A DNA stretch of 50,395 nt from NCBI GenBank assembly GCA_016795485.1, contig JAEUHM010000039.1, positions 1-50,395 of the forward strand, read 5' to 3'. Under the pieces are notes generated by a model. That model was given only the letters and a program-made list of their open reading frames with translations, did not search any database and was not told the DNA's origin. Made by a program: the position numbers and the translations under genes. Below, in pieces: positions 34,382-42,570 of this stretch (positions are counted from its first letter, which is position 1; every line of letters begins with the position of its first letter). The stretch comes from Verrucomicrobiaceae bacterium (lineage in GTDB: Bacteria; Verrucomicrobiota; Verrucomicrobiia; Verrucomicrobiales; Verrucomicrobiaceae).

Positions 34382-34730
34382 CGGTTGTACTTGAGGGCTT
34401 GCTGGAGGTTCGTCGGCTAGGGGCAGTGCTGCGGGGAGAGACGGAGCGGCTGGATTCATCAGGATTGGAAGCGGCAGAGGCGGGGTCAAATGGGGTCAAT
34501 GTGGCAGGTGCAGGTTCATCCAGGCGAGTTGTTATGAGTTCTACGCGCTGACGGGCAACTTCGATACGCGCCCTGCAGACCTTCAACAGTTGTGCGCCTT
34601 CTTCATACGCCGTGACCATCTCCTCGAGTGGCAACCGCTCGGCCTCCATGGCCCCGACGATCTCTTCTAGACGCTCCATGGCATCTTCAAAGGTCATTTG
34701 TTCGAGGGGTTTTGGGGTGGGGTCGCTCAC
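34356..34730 (-). CDS. xseB: Exodeoxyribonuclease VII small subunit
   Basis: The small subunit of exonuclease VII, which degrades single-stranded DNA with XseA. The family core is clear: 'MTFEDAMERLEEIVGAMEAE', 'LPLEEMVTAYEEGAQLLKVC' and 'ARIEVARQRVELITTR', a helical hairpin. About 50 extra low-complexity Ser/Pro/Thr-rich residues follow the core. I choose the GTG at 34730 (VSDPTPKPLEQ) because family members commonly begin about ten residues before the core; TTG 34769 or ATG 34697 are alternatives. It precedes dxs with a 26-base overlap, the gene order known from many bacteria. xseA is not in the window. Confidence 0.88.
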   Translation of the reverse strand: MSDPTPKPLEQMTFEDAMERLEEIVGAMEAERLPLEEMVTAYEEGAQLLKVCRARIEVARQRVELITTRLDEPAPATLTPFDPASAASNPDESSRSVSPRSTAPSRRTSSKPSSTTDDEDIRLF

Positions 34731-34921
34731 GTGGGCGAGGATGATGATTGCCTTTGCCCGTCGTAGCAAGCTGTTAATGGACCTGAACTACAAGCGAGCA
34801 CGGTCGTTCGCCAGTACCGCTGGAGGTGAGAGTCAGCACTGTCAATCAGCCTCGTTTTTAGAAGAAGAATGCAAAAATGACACTTGGCACTCCCTGATTC
34901 TCAAAAATGCAAACTTCCAAT

Positions 34922-34959
34922 TTGACTACCAGTATTGTTTGTTTAGCTTATTTGATAAT
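34922..34959 (+). promoter_or_regulatory. Candidate promoter for the response-regulator gene
   Basis: The approximately 180 bases before the ATG at 34990 are clearly AT-richer than their surroundings. TTGACT (34922-34927) is followed after 16 bases by TAGCTT (34944-34949), and GATAAT lies at 34954-34959. This fits a loose sigma-70 promoter. Verrucomicrobial promoter rules are poorly known, so the call is weak. Confidence 0.3.
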
Positions 34960-34989
34960 CAACAATGCATCTCACCCTCAAGATTCATT

Positions 34990-36351
34990 ATGGCCAAAAT
35001 AGTAATCATAGACGATGAGAGTTCCATCCTGGAACTCATGAGCAAATTGTGCCGCTCTGTCGGCCACAGCGTTTTCCCCTGCCTAACTGGAACGGAAGGG
35101 CTCGCCGCCATCCGCGCCAACAAGCCCGAGGCGGTCATTGTTGACCTCCGCATCGGAGACGTCAGCGGTCTCGATATCGTGCAAACTTGCCGAAGTGAGC
35201 TTCCAAACTGCAACGTGATCATGGTCACAGGCCACGGCAGCGTTGAGACCGCTGTGGAAGCCATGCGCCTGGGTGCATTCGACTACCTAACTAAGCCTTT
35301 CGATCTTGGGGACCTCATCAAGACAGTCAATCACGCACTGGCAAAGGGCAGCGCGCCCACCCCATCTGCCAACCCACCTACCGGGGCACTCCGCACCAAC
35401 ACCAGCCCCAAACTCGTGGGCCACAGCGAGGCGATTCAAAAGATCTTCGACCTCGTTCGCCGTGTTGCAGACAGCGACAGCCCAATTTTGATCGAAGGAG
35501 AGTTTGGCGTTGGCAAACACATGGTGGCGCGGGCCGCTCACGAGGCTGGCCGCAGAGCAGCAGCTCCTTACAAAGAGTTGCAATGCTCCGCACTCCCAGA
35601 AGAAGTGCTCGAAGCAGAGCTTTTCAGCACCAGTGGCAACGGTATCTTCCAGCGTGTCAATGGAGGCACGATCCATTTGGCCGAAGTCCATCTGCTCCCA
35701 CTGCGGATTCAAGCTCAGTTGAATACTTTCCTGGATGAGATCGCGGCCAAACGCAGCAGCCTCGGCAGCAACGGGAGCACGCCCAATTTTCGCCTAGTTA
35801 CCTCTACAACTATTCCGCTTGAAGACGCCGCAGCTTCCGGCCGCTTCCGCGAAGACCTCTATTACAAGATCTCGGTCGTACCAGTGCGAATCCCCCCTCT
35901 CCGAGAGCGCCGTGAGGACATCCGCCCGCTCGTAGAGCATTTCCTGCGTGAGCATGCTGAACGCGGGGGTGGAAACCAGAAAGTGATCGACGCCTACGCG
36001 CTGGAGTTTCTCGAAAAATACGCTTGGCCCGGCAACATCTCGGAGTTGCGCAATGCCGTAGAGCGCGCCTGTGCTCTTTGCGAGGGCGACCGAATCAAAC
36101 CGGCAGACCTTCCCTCCAAAGTCAGTCAGCAGATCGAAGTCCCAAGCCCCACAGCTGGAGAAGGCAAGGTGAAGCTGCCTATCGGTTCGCCTCTCGACGA
36201 CTTCATCCGCGCCCAAGAGCGCCTCTTTATCCAAGAGACGCTAAAGTACAACAATGGATCGCGGGAAAAAACCGCCAGCATGTTGGGCGTTTCGATTGCT
36301 ACCCTTTATCGCAAGATGGGTCTCAACGTGGAGCGCCGTACCACGACCTGA
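34990..36351 (+). CDS. NtrC-like response regulator with degenerate sigma-54 AAA+ domain
   Basis: 453 residues from ATG 34990; the frame is open to 34612 but the receiver starts here (MAKIVIIDDE). The receiver has acid pocket D8/D9, phospho-acceptor D52, T80 and K102. The AAA+ module keeps Walker A (GEFGVGKH, 170-177), the arginine-rich 'GRFREDLYYKISVVPVRIPP' and 'WPGNISELRNAVERA'. It lacks two essentials: the L1 loop GAFTGA is absent (ELF runs within eight residues into GIFQRVNGGT), and Walker B reads TIHLAEV, with Ala replacing the catalytic Asp. The C-terminus has a Fis-type helix-turn-helix (KTASMLGVSIATLYRKMGL). It is therefore probably a phospho-controlled DNA-binding regulator that cannot remodel sigma-54 holoenzyme. 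No partner histidine kinase is adjacent. It converges with the HAD gene with zero spacing. Confidence 0.9.
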   Translation: MAKIVIIDDESSILELMSKLCRSVGHSVFPCLTGTEGLAAIRANKPEAVIVDLRIGDVSGLDIVQTCRSELPNCNVIMVTGHGSVETAVEAMRLGAFDYLTKPFDLGDLIKTVNHALAKGSAPTPSANPPTGALRTNTSPKLVGHSEAIQKIFDLVRRVADSDSPILIEGEFGVGKHMVARAAHEAGRRAAAPYKELQCSALPEEVLEAELFSTSGNGIFQRVNGGTIHLAEVHLLPLRIQAQLNTFLDEIAAKRSSLGSNGSTPNFRLVTSTTIPLEDAAASGRFREDLYYKISVVPVRIPPLRERREDIRPLVEHFLREHAERGGGNQKVIDAYALEFLEKYAWPGNISELRNAVERACALCEGDRIKPADLPSKVSQQIEVPSPTAGEGKVKLPIGSPLDDFIRAQERLFIQETLKYNNGSREKTASMLGVSIATLYRKMGLNVERRTTT

Positions 36352-37275
36352 TCAAAGCAAAGCGGGCAGTTGCGTGATGTCCTGGACGACATCCGTAGCT
36401 CCCGCTGCCCTAAGTGCGGCCTCACCCGCCGCACCTGCCGGACCTGTCAGCACAGCAACAGCGCGCACTCCCAAAGCGTGAGCACCGCGCATGTCGCCAG
36501 CAGTATCGCCAACGATGATGACCTCACCCTCGGCTTTTGGCCAGGGAGCTACCGTTAGTTCATGCACTCCCTTGTCAGGAAAAAGTGATCGTAAGAACGG
36601 AAATGGGTGCGGCTTGGACAGATGGTGACCACCACCGAGTTCCTTTTCAGCCTGTGCCACCTGATCATGAGTCACGAGCGCCTTGTGATCGAACAAGCCA
36701 AGCATCCCGTGACGTTCCAATGTTGGAAGTAGCTCAGCTGAGGTGCGACCCGTGGCGACTCCGAGCTCCCAGTCTTGTTTTTTGAGCGCTTCCAACGTCT
36801 GTTTGATCTTTTCTGGAGGTAAAATGAGCGGCTCATCTTCGATGATGCCACGTCGGCCTGCTAAACCATTGAACCACTCCTGAAATCGGTCGAAAAGCCA
36901 CGTCCAAAGAGGCCCATTGCGTTGAAATCGCTCGCCACCAGCCATCTCGGCGAGCTTCTCGATCAACTCGTAGCCCGAATGCTCAGGTGCAGCAGCCAAC
37001 GCAATCTTCACCAACGCACCAAGCTCCACTTTCTCGGGAAGTTCGTCACCAATAAGCAGCGCAAGTGCTGCGATGTGGCACAAGTCCCAGTTCGTATTGA
37101 TCAGTCGCTGCTTCGCGAGTCCGATAGCGACTCTATCTAGTTCCAGGGACCACGGATCGGCTGGGGCTTCCACTTCAGCAAACTCCATGAGCGCACAAGC
37201 CGCAGCGCGCCAGTAGCCTTCCTCAGACGTGATCACTCCGTCCATATCAAAGATGATCCGCCGCCGATTGCTCAT
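36352..37275 (-). CDS. HAD-superfamily phosphatase
   Basis: 307 residues. HAD motif I is DMDGV (in 'RRIIFDMDGVITSEEGYW'), motif II is in 'ELGVATGRTSAELLPTLERH', motif III lysine is near 'HHLSKPHPFPFLRSLF', and motif IV is GDTAGDMRGAHALG. A helical cap lies between motifs I and II. Length and cap suggest a phosphoglycolate-phosphatase-like subfamily, but the substrate is unknown. Its ATG overlaps the stop of the upstream kinase-like gene by four bases (37272-37275), so the pair is translationally coupled. Confidence 0.88.
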   Translation of the reverse strand: MSNRRRIIFDMDGVITSEEGYWRAAACALMEFAEVEAPADPWSLELDRVAIGLAKQRLINTNWDLCHIAALALLIGDELPEKVELGALVKIALAAAPEHSGYELIEKLAEMAGGERFQRNGPLWTWLFDRFQEWFNGLAGRRGIIEDEPLILPPEKIKQTLEALKKQDWELGVATGRTSAELLPTLERHGMLGLFDHKALVTHDQVAQAEKELGGGHHLSKPHPFPFLRSLFPDKGVHELTVAPWPKAEGEVIIVGDTAGDMRGAHALGVRAVAVLTGPAGAAGEAALRAAGATDVVQDITQLPALL

Positions 37276-38579
37276 GGAGTGATATCGGCAATGAATTGGC
37301 TCATCACATCCTCGGTGTCACCCGCAGAGCCACACATCATCGCAATGGACAGACCGACCACGGAACTAACAGGATTGTGGCGATCTGCACCCGCACGAAG
37401 GTTCATCACGAGCGTGGGACAACAGAACAGCGCGAGCCGAATGTAGCGCTCCCAATCTGCTGGCAACAGGCCTTGCGCCTTAATTTCGGCGAGCAGCGGT
37501 TTCCACACGTGAGTCACTTTGGTGGCAAGGAACTCCGCTCGGAGAGCATTCAGTTTCCAGTCGTGATGAACATGCAGCACTCCATCACGAACCTCAGCAC
37601 GCGTTTGGTACCTTTGGGTGACTTCTGACGAGTGATAAAGCCAATCAGGATGGGCAAAGATGTTGTGGAAAGTGGGTTTGATCTCCGCAAGCAACGCAGG
37701 AAGAGCAGCCCCGGCAAAAGCAGGATCAAAAAAAGCTAGGCGTGCGGACCCGGCTGAGTCGCGCTCAATCCAGAGGTTCGCATTGTGTGCATCCCCGTGG
37801 CCAAGCACCACAGGGCACGGATCAGGCAACTCTCTTGGCGCAAGCAGCACCATCGCCTCCGCGAAAAGCTCGCCCAAGGTGTGGGTGTAGGTCACGCCAT
37901 TGATGCACCAGCGGAGATTGGCGAGCTCCGCCCATGAGAGCGGCTTTTCCAAGCCCGGAAACGCAAAATCTTTGCCGACATAGAACGACTTGAGCCGCCC
38001 ACCCGATACAGGGGCGTCCGCATTCGGATCATCCACCAGCCGCAGGTAGAACAACTGATGCAAAGGTTCAGCCGCCGGCTTCTCACGTGGCGCTGTGGTC
38101 AGCGTTTCCAAATACTTCTTACCAACGGCGATGTCCAAGTCTCGCTGAGCTTGAATGGTCTCTTCCGCAGTGAATCCAGCAGCCTGACCGTGCTCGATTG
38201 CTCGGCATACATCGGCCAATCGAGGGTCCGTTCGCACGCGATAGAGCAAAATCTGCTCGCCTGGGTTGTGGCGAGCCGCCAGCGGCACATCCACAGGCAG
38301 GCCAGCGTCTTCCAGCAGCTTGCTATTATAATACTCCGCCACCCCCTTGGACTCATCTTCCTCCTGGTGATATTTGAAGAAAAGCTTCGTCTGTCCTTCA
38401 AACGGCGTGCCGAGTGAAAGGATGCCATTGAGCGAGTTCAAGCTGTAGCCATCGGGCGTCAATTTGACTTCAGTGCAGTCAAGCTCCAGCACCTGACGCG
38501 CAAACGTAAGCATCAATGCCGCAGCCTCCTGGATGCGGCCCAGTTTGACCAAATCTCTGGCAATAGCTAGCTGACTCAT
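37272..38579 (-). CDS. APH/choline-kinase-fold phosphotransferase
   Basis: 435 residues. The kinase-like catalytic loop is HGDAHNANLW (around residue 260) and the metal-binding Asp is in LAFFDPAFAG, the pattern of aminoglycoside/choline/homoserine kinases. A nucleotide-binding N-lobe is suggested by 'GILSLGTPFEGQTKLFFKYH'. It probably phosphorylates a small hydroxyl compound with ATP; the substrate is unknown and resistance is not implied. It is coupled to the downstream HAD phosphatase by an ATGA overlap, suggesting a kinase/phosphatase couple acting on one metabolite or a salvage step. The start is ATG 38579. Confidence 0.8.
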   Translation of the reverse strand: MSQLAIARDLVKLGRIQEAAALMLTFARQVLELDCTEVKLTPDGYSLNSLNGILSLGTPFEGQTKLFFKYHQEEDESKGVAEYYNSKLLEDAGLPVDVPLAARHNPGEQILLYRVRTDPRLADVCRAIEHGQAAGFTAEETIQAQRDLDIAVGKKYLETLTTAPREKPAAEPLHQLFYLRLVDDPNADAPVSGGRLKSFYVGKDFAFPGLEKPLSWAELANLRWCINGVTYTHTLGELFAEAMVLLAPRELPDPCPVVLGHGDAHNANLWIERDSAGSARLAFFDPAFAGAALPALLAEIKPTFHNIFAHPDWLYHSSEVTQRYQTRAEVRDGVLHVHHDWKLNALRAEFLATKVTHVWKPLLAEIKAQGLLPADWERYIRLALFCCPTLVMNLRAGADRHNPVSSVVGLSIAMMCGSAGDTEDVMSQFIADITP

Positions 38580-38630
38580 GAGGACGTTTTCAAACCATCA
38601 TTGAGCACGGCTGAAGACAAATGGAAACTC

Positions 38631-38657
38631 ATTCCTGAAGCAACCTTTCTCAGGAAT
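38631..38657. promoter_or_regulatory. Inverted repeat in divergent promoter region
   Basis: ATTCCTGA (38631-38638) and TCAGGAAT (38650-38657) are perfect 8-base inverted repeats around 11 bases. They lie between the divergent kinase-like and membrane-protein genes. Just downstream, TTGACT (38663-38668) and TAACCT (38687-38692) could be promoter elements for the gene at 38702. It could be an operator; no regulator is obvious. Confidence 0.35.
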
Positions 38658-38701
38658 TGCGATTGACTCAGACGCCCCGTTTTCGGTAACCTGATCATGT
38701 T

Positions 38702-39181
38702 ATGCCACCCTTAGTGACTGGTTTTCTTGCCACTGCAGTTGTCGTTGCTGGAATAGTTTGGCAGGCGTTCGTGTTTCAAAGGGATGGAGACAACGATGGA
38801 CAACGACATGTGGTTGCGGCCGTTATATCCGGCCTTGTCATACTTGGCGCGATAGGCTATTCGATTTTTGCCGTTTTCGACCCACGAGTAGAAATAGGAT
38901 TCCTAGGTGGTATTAAGTTGGTGGGCACCTCATTTGTTGTTGCTGTTCTGTTTTGGATCAAGCAAGCACTTGGGCCACTGTTGCTATCGGTAATGGCGAG
39001 TTGGACAGCTTACGTGTTCCTTCAGCACGGGGAGTTGGATATGGTTCCGGTCATCTCGTGGTTGTTGGATATGCTTTTTTCGGCCTATCCATCATGGGTC
39101 GGTCAAACCTATATCTGGTTTACGGTTATCTATGGCCTAGTCGGATCGCTATTGTCTTCGGTTGATTATTTTGGTCATTAA
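38702..39181 (+). CDS. Small multi-pass membrane protein, unknown
   Basis: 159 residues with about four hydrophobic helices: residues about 5-25 (VTGFLATAVVVAGIVWQAFV), 38-60, 66-110 (possibly two), and 118-155. There are no recognised motifs and no cysteine cluster. Base composition is visibly more AT-rich than the flanking operons, marking the left edge of the accessory island. It points toward, and ends 21 bases from, the stop of the acidic protein of the HerA operon. It may belong to the same system, but only position supports that. Confidence 0.65.
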   Translation: MPPLVTGFLATAVVVAGIVWQAFVFQRDGDNDGQRHVVAAVISGLVILGAIGYSIFAVFDPRVEIGFLGGIKLVGTSFVVAVLFWIKQALGPLLLSVMASWTAYVFLQHGELDMVPVISWLLDMLFSAYPSWVGQTYIWFTVIYGLVGSLLSSVDYFGH

Positions 39182-39202
39182 AACCACAGCGCTCTGGCTC
39201 AC

Positions 39203-39769
39203 TCATTCATTTGCTTCGCCACGAAGCTTCCTTTTTAACACCTCCGACAATAGGGCAGCACCAAGTGCAACGGCTGTGGTTGCATCGTGTGCATCTTTTA
39301 GGTGAGCGTTGTGTGCATTTTGTGCATCTCCATGCCGCTCCAGAACCTCGGCGATAAGTTCCATCCGTTCCCGCTTTTCGTGAACGGCTTGCACGCCACT
39401 ATCATCCAATCTCACTTGGAGTGAGCCCTCGCCTTGGTCTTTCAAGTCATCGTTTGCGGCGGAGGGATCAGCTTGAGTGTCATTTGCCTCTGATTCTTGC
39501 TCCAGTGCTGTTGAAGAAGCCGCGTCCACCTCAGGCTTGCCGTCGTCTTCTTTGGTGATGAAAGGGGATGCATCCGACTCACCGATGATTTCGGCCTCTC
39601 CTTGGATTTGTCGTTCAGAACCATCGCTCTCCGCTTTAGAGGGGGGATTGTCTATCCAATCGACCCCACTACTTGACCTGAGAGACGGAGCGCTAAGCTT
39701 CTTCTCTGTCTCTTTTGCATCGCTGGCATCCTGTAACTCTTTTTCCCTTTTTGAGTCGCGCGTGTCCAT
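39203..39769 (-). CDS. Acidic, mostly disordered protein of the HerA operon
   Basis: 188 residues from ATG 39769 (MDTRDSKREK); an in-frame ATG at 39796 is an alternative. Residues 1-130 are rich in Asp, Glu, Ser and Lys with no hydrophobic core, so probably disordered. The C-terminal 60 residues form amphipathic helix (RERMELIAEVLERHGDAQNA) with His-rich HNAHLKDAHDA and a short Ala/Leu-rich hydrophobic stretch (TTAVALGAALLSEVL). No family is recognised. It is the last gene of a three-gene minus-strand operon after the ATPase (69-base gap). A role as adaptor or regulator of the ATPase is speculative. Confidence 0.6.
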   Translation of the reverse strand: MDTRDSKREKELQDASDAKETEKKLSAPSLRSSSGVDWIDNPPSKAESDGSERQIQGEAEIIGESDASPFITKEDDGKPEVDAASSTALEQESEANDTQADPSAANDDLKDQGEGSLQVRLDDSGVQAVHEKRERMELIAEVLERHGDAQNAHNAHLKDAHDATTAVALGAALLSEVLKRKLRGEANE

Positions 39770-39837
39770 TCCGAAATATGTGAGAAGGTTACACAATGGG
39801 AACTGAAAACTACCTCTGCTAGTTACTTTTCTGCTCG

Positions 39838-42492
39838 CTAAGGCACCGAGTTAGCACTCAGACTATTGTCAGCATGCTCAAAAAACAACTCTGCCGCTCC
39901 TTTTCCGAGCACTCCAGGGTATAAATGAGTCATAAGGCACCACGCTAAGTGCTTGTCTTCGCTAACACCTTCTTTCGCACCAACACTTTGCAAAGCGAAA
40001 TCTGTTAACCGGTGCCATGCTTCACTTGAGCGGTCAGGCCCTGAGATGGCAGCGCATTCCCGCCGGAGTTTTTGGAAGCGCTTCACCACTGGAACCTCAA
40101 ATGCCATCAGAGCCGCCTCGTCTCGGTGATTGCACTGCGATTTACAATAAAGGCACCCGGTATAGGGCAGTTGGAGTCCTTGCGGCACTTTCGCCATCAC
40201 AGACGACATGGCGGCGTTGACTTCTTCATTGGTAACACGCTCAGGAAGATCCTGCTCTTGCCTCACATCGTGCACCTCAACAAAGACAGGGCGCTCCTGT
40301 CCCTCGCCGAAATACGCTATCCGGCCTGGTCGGAGTTTGGTCAGATAAGTCTCTTGGGGTCCTTCTAAGTTCATAGTTTCCCCGACGGCCAGCCGATCAT
40401 CTGCTCCTGGCAGACGATGAACAATCTTTGTGTTTGTATTCTTGAGAGCATCCTCAATGAGACGCCCCGGCACTTGCTCAGCAATGATGATGCCTTCACC
40501 GTAAGCTCTTACCTCTGAGAGAGCAGCGCTAACAAGCGCAACGGATCCAGCACTTGTGTCGGCTGATACCTCCCTATTTCCGCTGGAAGTCGCTTTTGAC
40601 ATCACTCTATGTGCCTCCTCAATCAGCGTTACATGCTGAAGATGTCCTCCTGTCCTCGTGGAACCTAAATACTCTCTCAGGGAAGTGATCAAGAAAAGCA
40701 TCACCAGCGCTTTCTCCTCATCGCTCAGCGAATCCAATTCCAATACGGTTGGACGACTCATCAACTCAGCCATGGGCATTGACCGCTGCACATCGAGCAT
40801 GCGTCCTTTACTACCACGCAAGAAACTGACGATCCTCCCTGCGGCTGCGGCTTGCATGTCGTCCCGAGTATCACCCGAGTAGCCCCGTTCGTCGGCAGCT
40901 TGGATGATGGCAAAGTAGAAGTCTCGTAAAGTGGGCATCCTGCGCGTGTCGTTAGCGGCCCCCACATCGGTGGATTTCCAACCACAATCCAAATAGACCC
41001 GGAAAAGGCTGGCTTCCAACAAAGAAGGCAATGCTCCGAAAGTAGGGAGGGACGACAATAGGCACGCCAGTATCTTCGAGATGTGCCCTTCCACCCTTAC
41101 GCCCGGCTGTATTTCTAATGGATTAAGCTGGAAAGGAGACGTAATCCCATCCCCAAGAGTGAAAACCCGAAGCTCGCTCCCGAGATGAGACTTTAGCATC
41201 GTACGATACTCCTGCTTGGCAGGTTCGATCACGAGAAAAGGCACTCCCATGCGCTGAAGTTCAAACAATATTTGAAAGCAGGTCGTAGTTTTGCCGCTCC
41301 CGTTGATGCCCGCTATTAGCGTATGCCGTTTCAGATGTTCCTTGGGAATAAAGACGCGGTCTTGGGCATTTTCGACCCGGCCGAGATATACCGATTTGTC
41401 TCGTGCGGTCTGAGGACCCAACTGAGAAGGCGCATGCTGTCTCGTGGTGATGCCAGGCACACCGCCTCGTATGCTCACCGGAAAACGAAAACATGCCGCA
41501 GCAGACCGTGCATCACACAGAAAGCTCAGCCTTTCCTTGGCATTCGGGGCGGCATGGTTCAACCAAGCTCCGCCTTCAAAGTCCAATGTTTCCAAAATCG
41601 CCCGTGAGGCACGCAACTCCGCTACACTGCCACACGCCACCACATCAAACCCCCCACGCACTGAGTTCTCGTCAGACTTCAATATTGGCGACACCTCCCC
41701 ACCGATCGCCTGGGCCAAAGGAACGCACAGATCCGGGTCGGTGCTGGCGATCTGCAATACCGAGAGAAAGGGTTGGTGCAGTCTCGTCAGATACTCTGAG
41801 TATGTGCGACTTACGATCTCAGCCTGCGGATTCGATAAAGAGAAACGCATCGATTTTCCCTCAAAGTTCTGCTGCACCCTGCTTTGTGCTTCGGACGCAG
41901 TGCTGGCGAACACACGCTCTTCTTGTGTTGAAAGCTCGGTTGGCTGCAAATAGATGCTGAGTAGCACTGCCGAAGGTTGCGCCATCAGCATTCGCATGAC
42001 AGGTATCCAGCTTGATCCAGGGTCTTGGAAGGGAAATACCGTGTAAAAACCGTCCCCAGACGGCAAGTGGATGATCTGCTTCCGTTGCCTGACCTCAGCG
42101 ATTCCACCCACCACAAAAGGCTGTGCCATTTTATCTAGGGAATGACGATCCGGTAATGGGTTCAGCGGAACTTCATGCGTTGCGAAATAGTGCCTTAGCT
42201 GCGCTGAAAACTTGTCCACTGAGACAGCATCCCCATTCCGGATAAGCTCACTGGGCAATCGCACCAATAAGCCCATCTGAACCCTTCCCTCACCGGGCTG
42301 AAAAAGATAGCGCAGGGAGAATCCCACTCCCTGCCAGCGGTGCAGCCCTGCCACCAGATTCACCTGCCTAGCTAGAACTTCCGCTAACTGCTCTTGTGGA
42401 CGATCCGCAGTCAGATGCAGCGATCCTGCCAGGGCATCTGGAAGGTAAGGGATCTCAAAGCCCAGCAAAAACTCAGAGCGTGATTCATGCAT
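39838..42492 (-). CDS. HerA/VirB4-like P-loop ATPase with C-terminal Cys motif
   Basis: 884 residues. Residues 1-370 form a family-specific N-terminal region ('VMRMLMAQPSAVLLSIYLQP' resembles the N-region of VirB4/TraC-like ATPases). The RecA-like motor follows. Walker A is AGINGSGKTTT (about 392-402), Walker B is VTLIEEAHRVM (about 621-630), and a sensor-like 'YGEGIIIAEQVPGRL' and 'NTNTKIVHRLPGADDR' come after, as in HerA/DUF87 proteins. Near the end, CLYCKSQCNH (about 779-788) could bind zinc. Such hexameric ATPases pump DNA or protein and occur in conjugation, repair and anti-phage modules. Upstream by 78 bases is a zinc-ribbon membrane protein and downstream an acidic protein, all on one strand. 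No nuclease, relaxase or mating-channel gene is present. Confidence 0.85.
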   Translation of the reverse strand: MHESRSEFLLGFEIPYLPDALAGSLHLTADRPQEQLAEVLARQVNLVAGLHRWQGVGFSLRYLFQPGEGRVQMGLLVRLPSELIRNGDAVSVDKFSAQLRHYFATHEVPLNPLPDRHSLDKMAQPFVVGGIAEVRQRKQIIHLPSGDGFYTVFPFQDPGSSWIPVMRMLMAQPSAVLLSIYLQPTELSTQEERVFASTASEAQSRVQQNFEGKSMRFSLSNPQAEIVSRTYSEYLTRLHQPFLSVLQIASTDPDLCVPLAQAIGGEVSPILKSDENSVRGGFDVVACGSVAELRASRAILETLDFEGGAWLNHAAPNAKERLSFLCDARSAAACFRFPVSIRGGVPGITTRQHAPSQLGPQTARDKSVYLGRVENAQDRVFIPKEHLKRHTLIAGINGSGKTTTCFQILFELQRMGVPFLVIEPAKQEYRTMLKSHLGSELRVFTLGDGITSPFQLNPLEIQPGVRVEGHISKILACLLSSLPTFGALPSLLEASLFRVYLDCGWKSTDVGAANDTRRMPTLRDFYFAIIQAADERGYSGDTRDDMQAAAAGRIVSFLRGSKGRMLDVQRSMPMAELMSRPTVLELDSLSDEEKALVMLFLITSLREYLGSTRTGGHLQHVTLIEEAHRVMSKATSSGNREVSADTSAGSVALVSAALSEVRAYGEGIIIAEQVPGRLIEDALKNTNTKIVHRLPGADDRLAVGETMNLEGPQETYLTKLRPGRIAYFGEGQERPVFVEVHDVRQEQDLPERVTNEEVNAAMSSVMAKVPQGLQLPYTGCLYCKSQCNHRDEAALMAFEVPVVKRFQKLRRECAAISGPDRSSEAWHRLTDFALQSVGAKEGVSEDKHLAWCLMTHLYPGVLGKGAAELFFEHADNSLSANSVP

Positions 42493-42570
42493 TAATAATA
42501 GAGATACTAGGTTGAAACCACTGCCACTAACAAATGGGCGGCGGCAAGGGCCTGCTCACCGTCTGATCCT

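Noticed and set aside
34884..34900. Sigma-54 promoter (TTGGCAC) upstream of the NtrC-like gene
   Set aside because: The -24 element matches, but no GC/TTGC -12 element lies at the required spacing.
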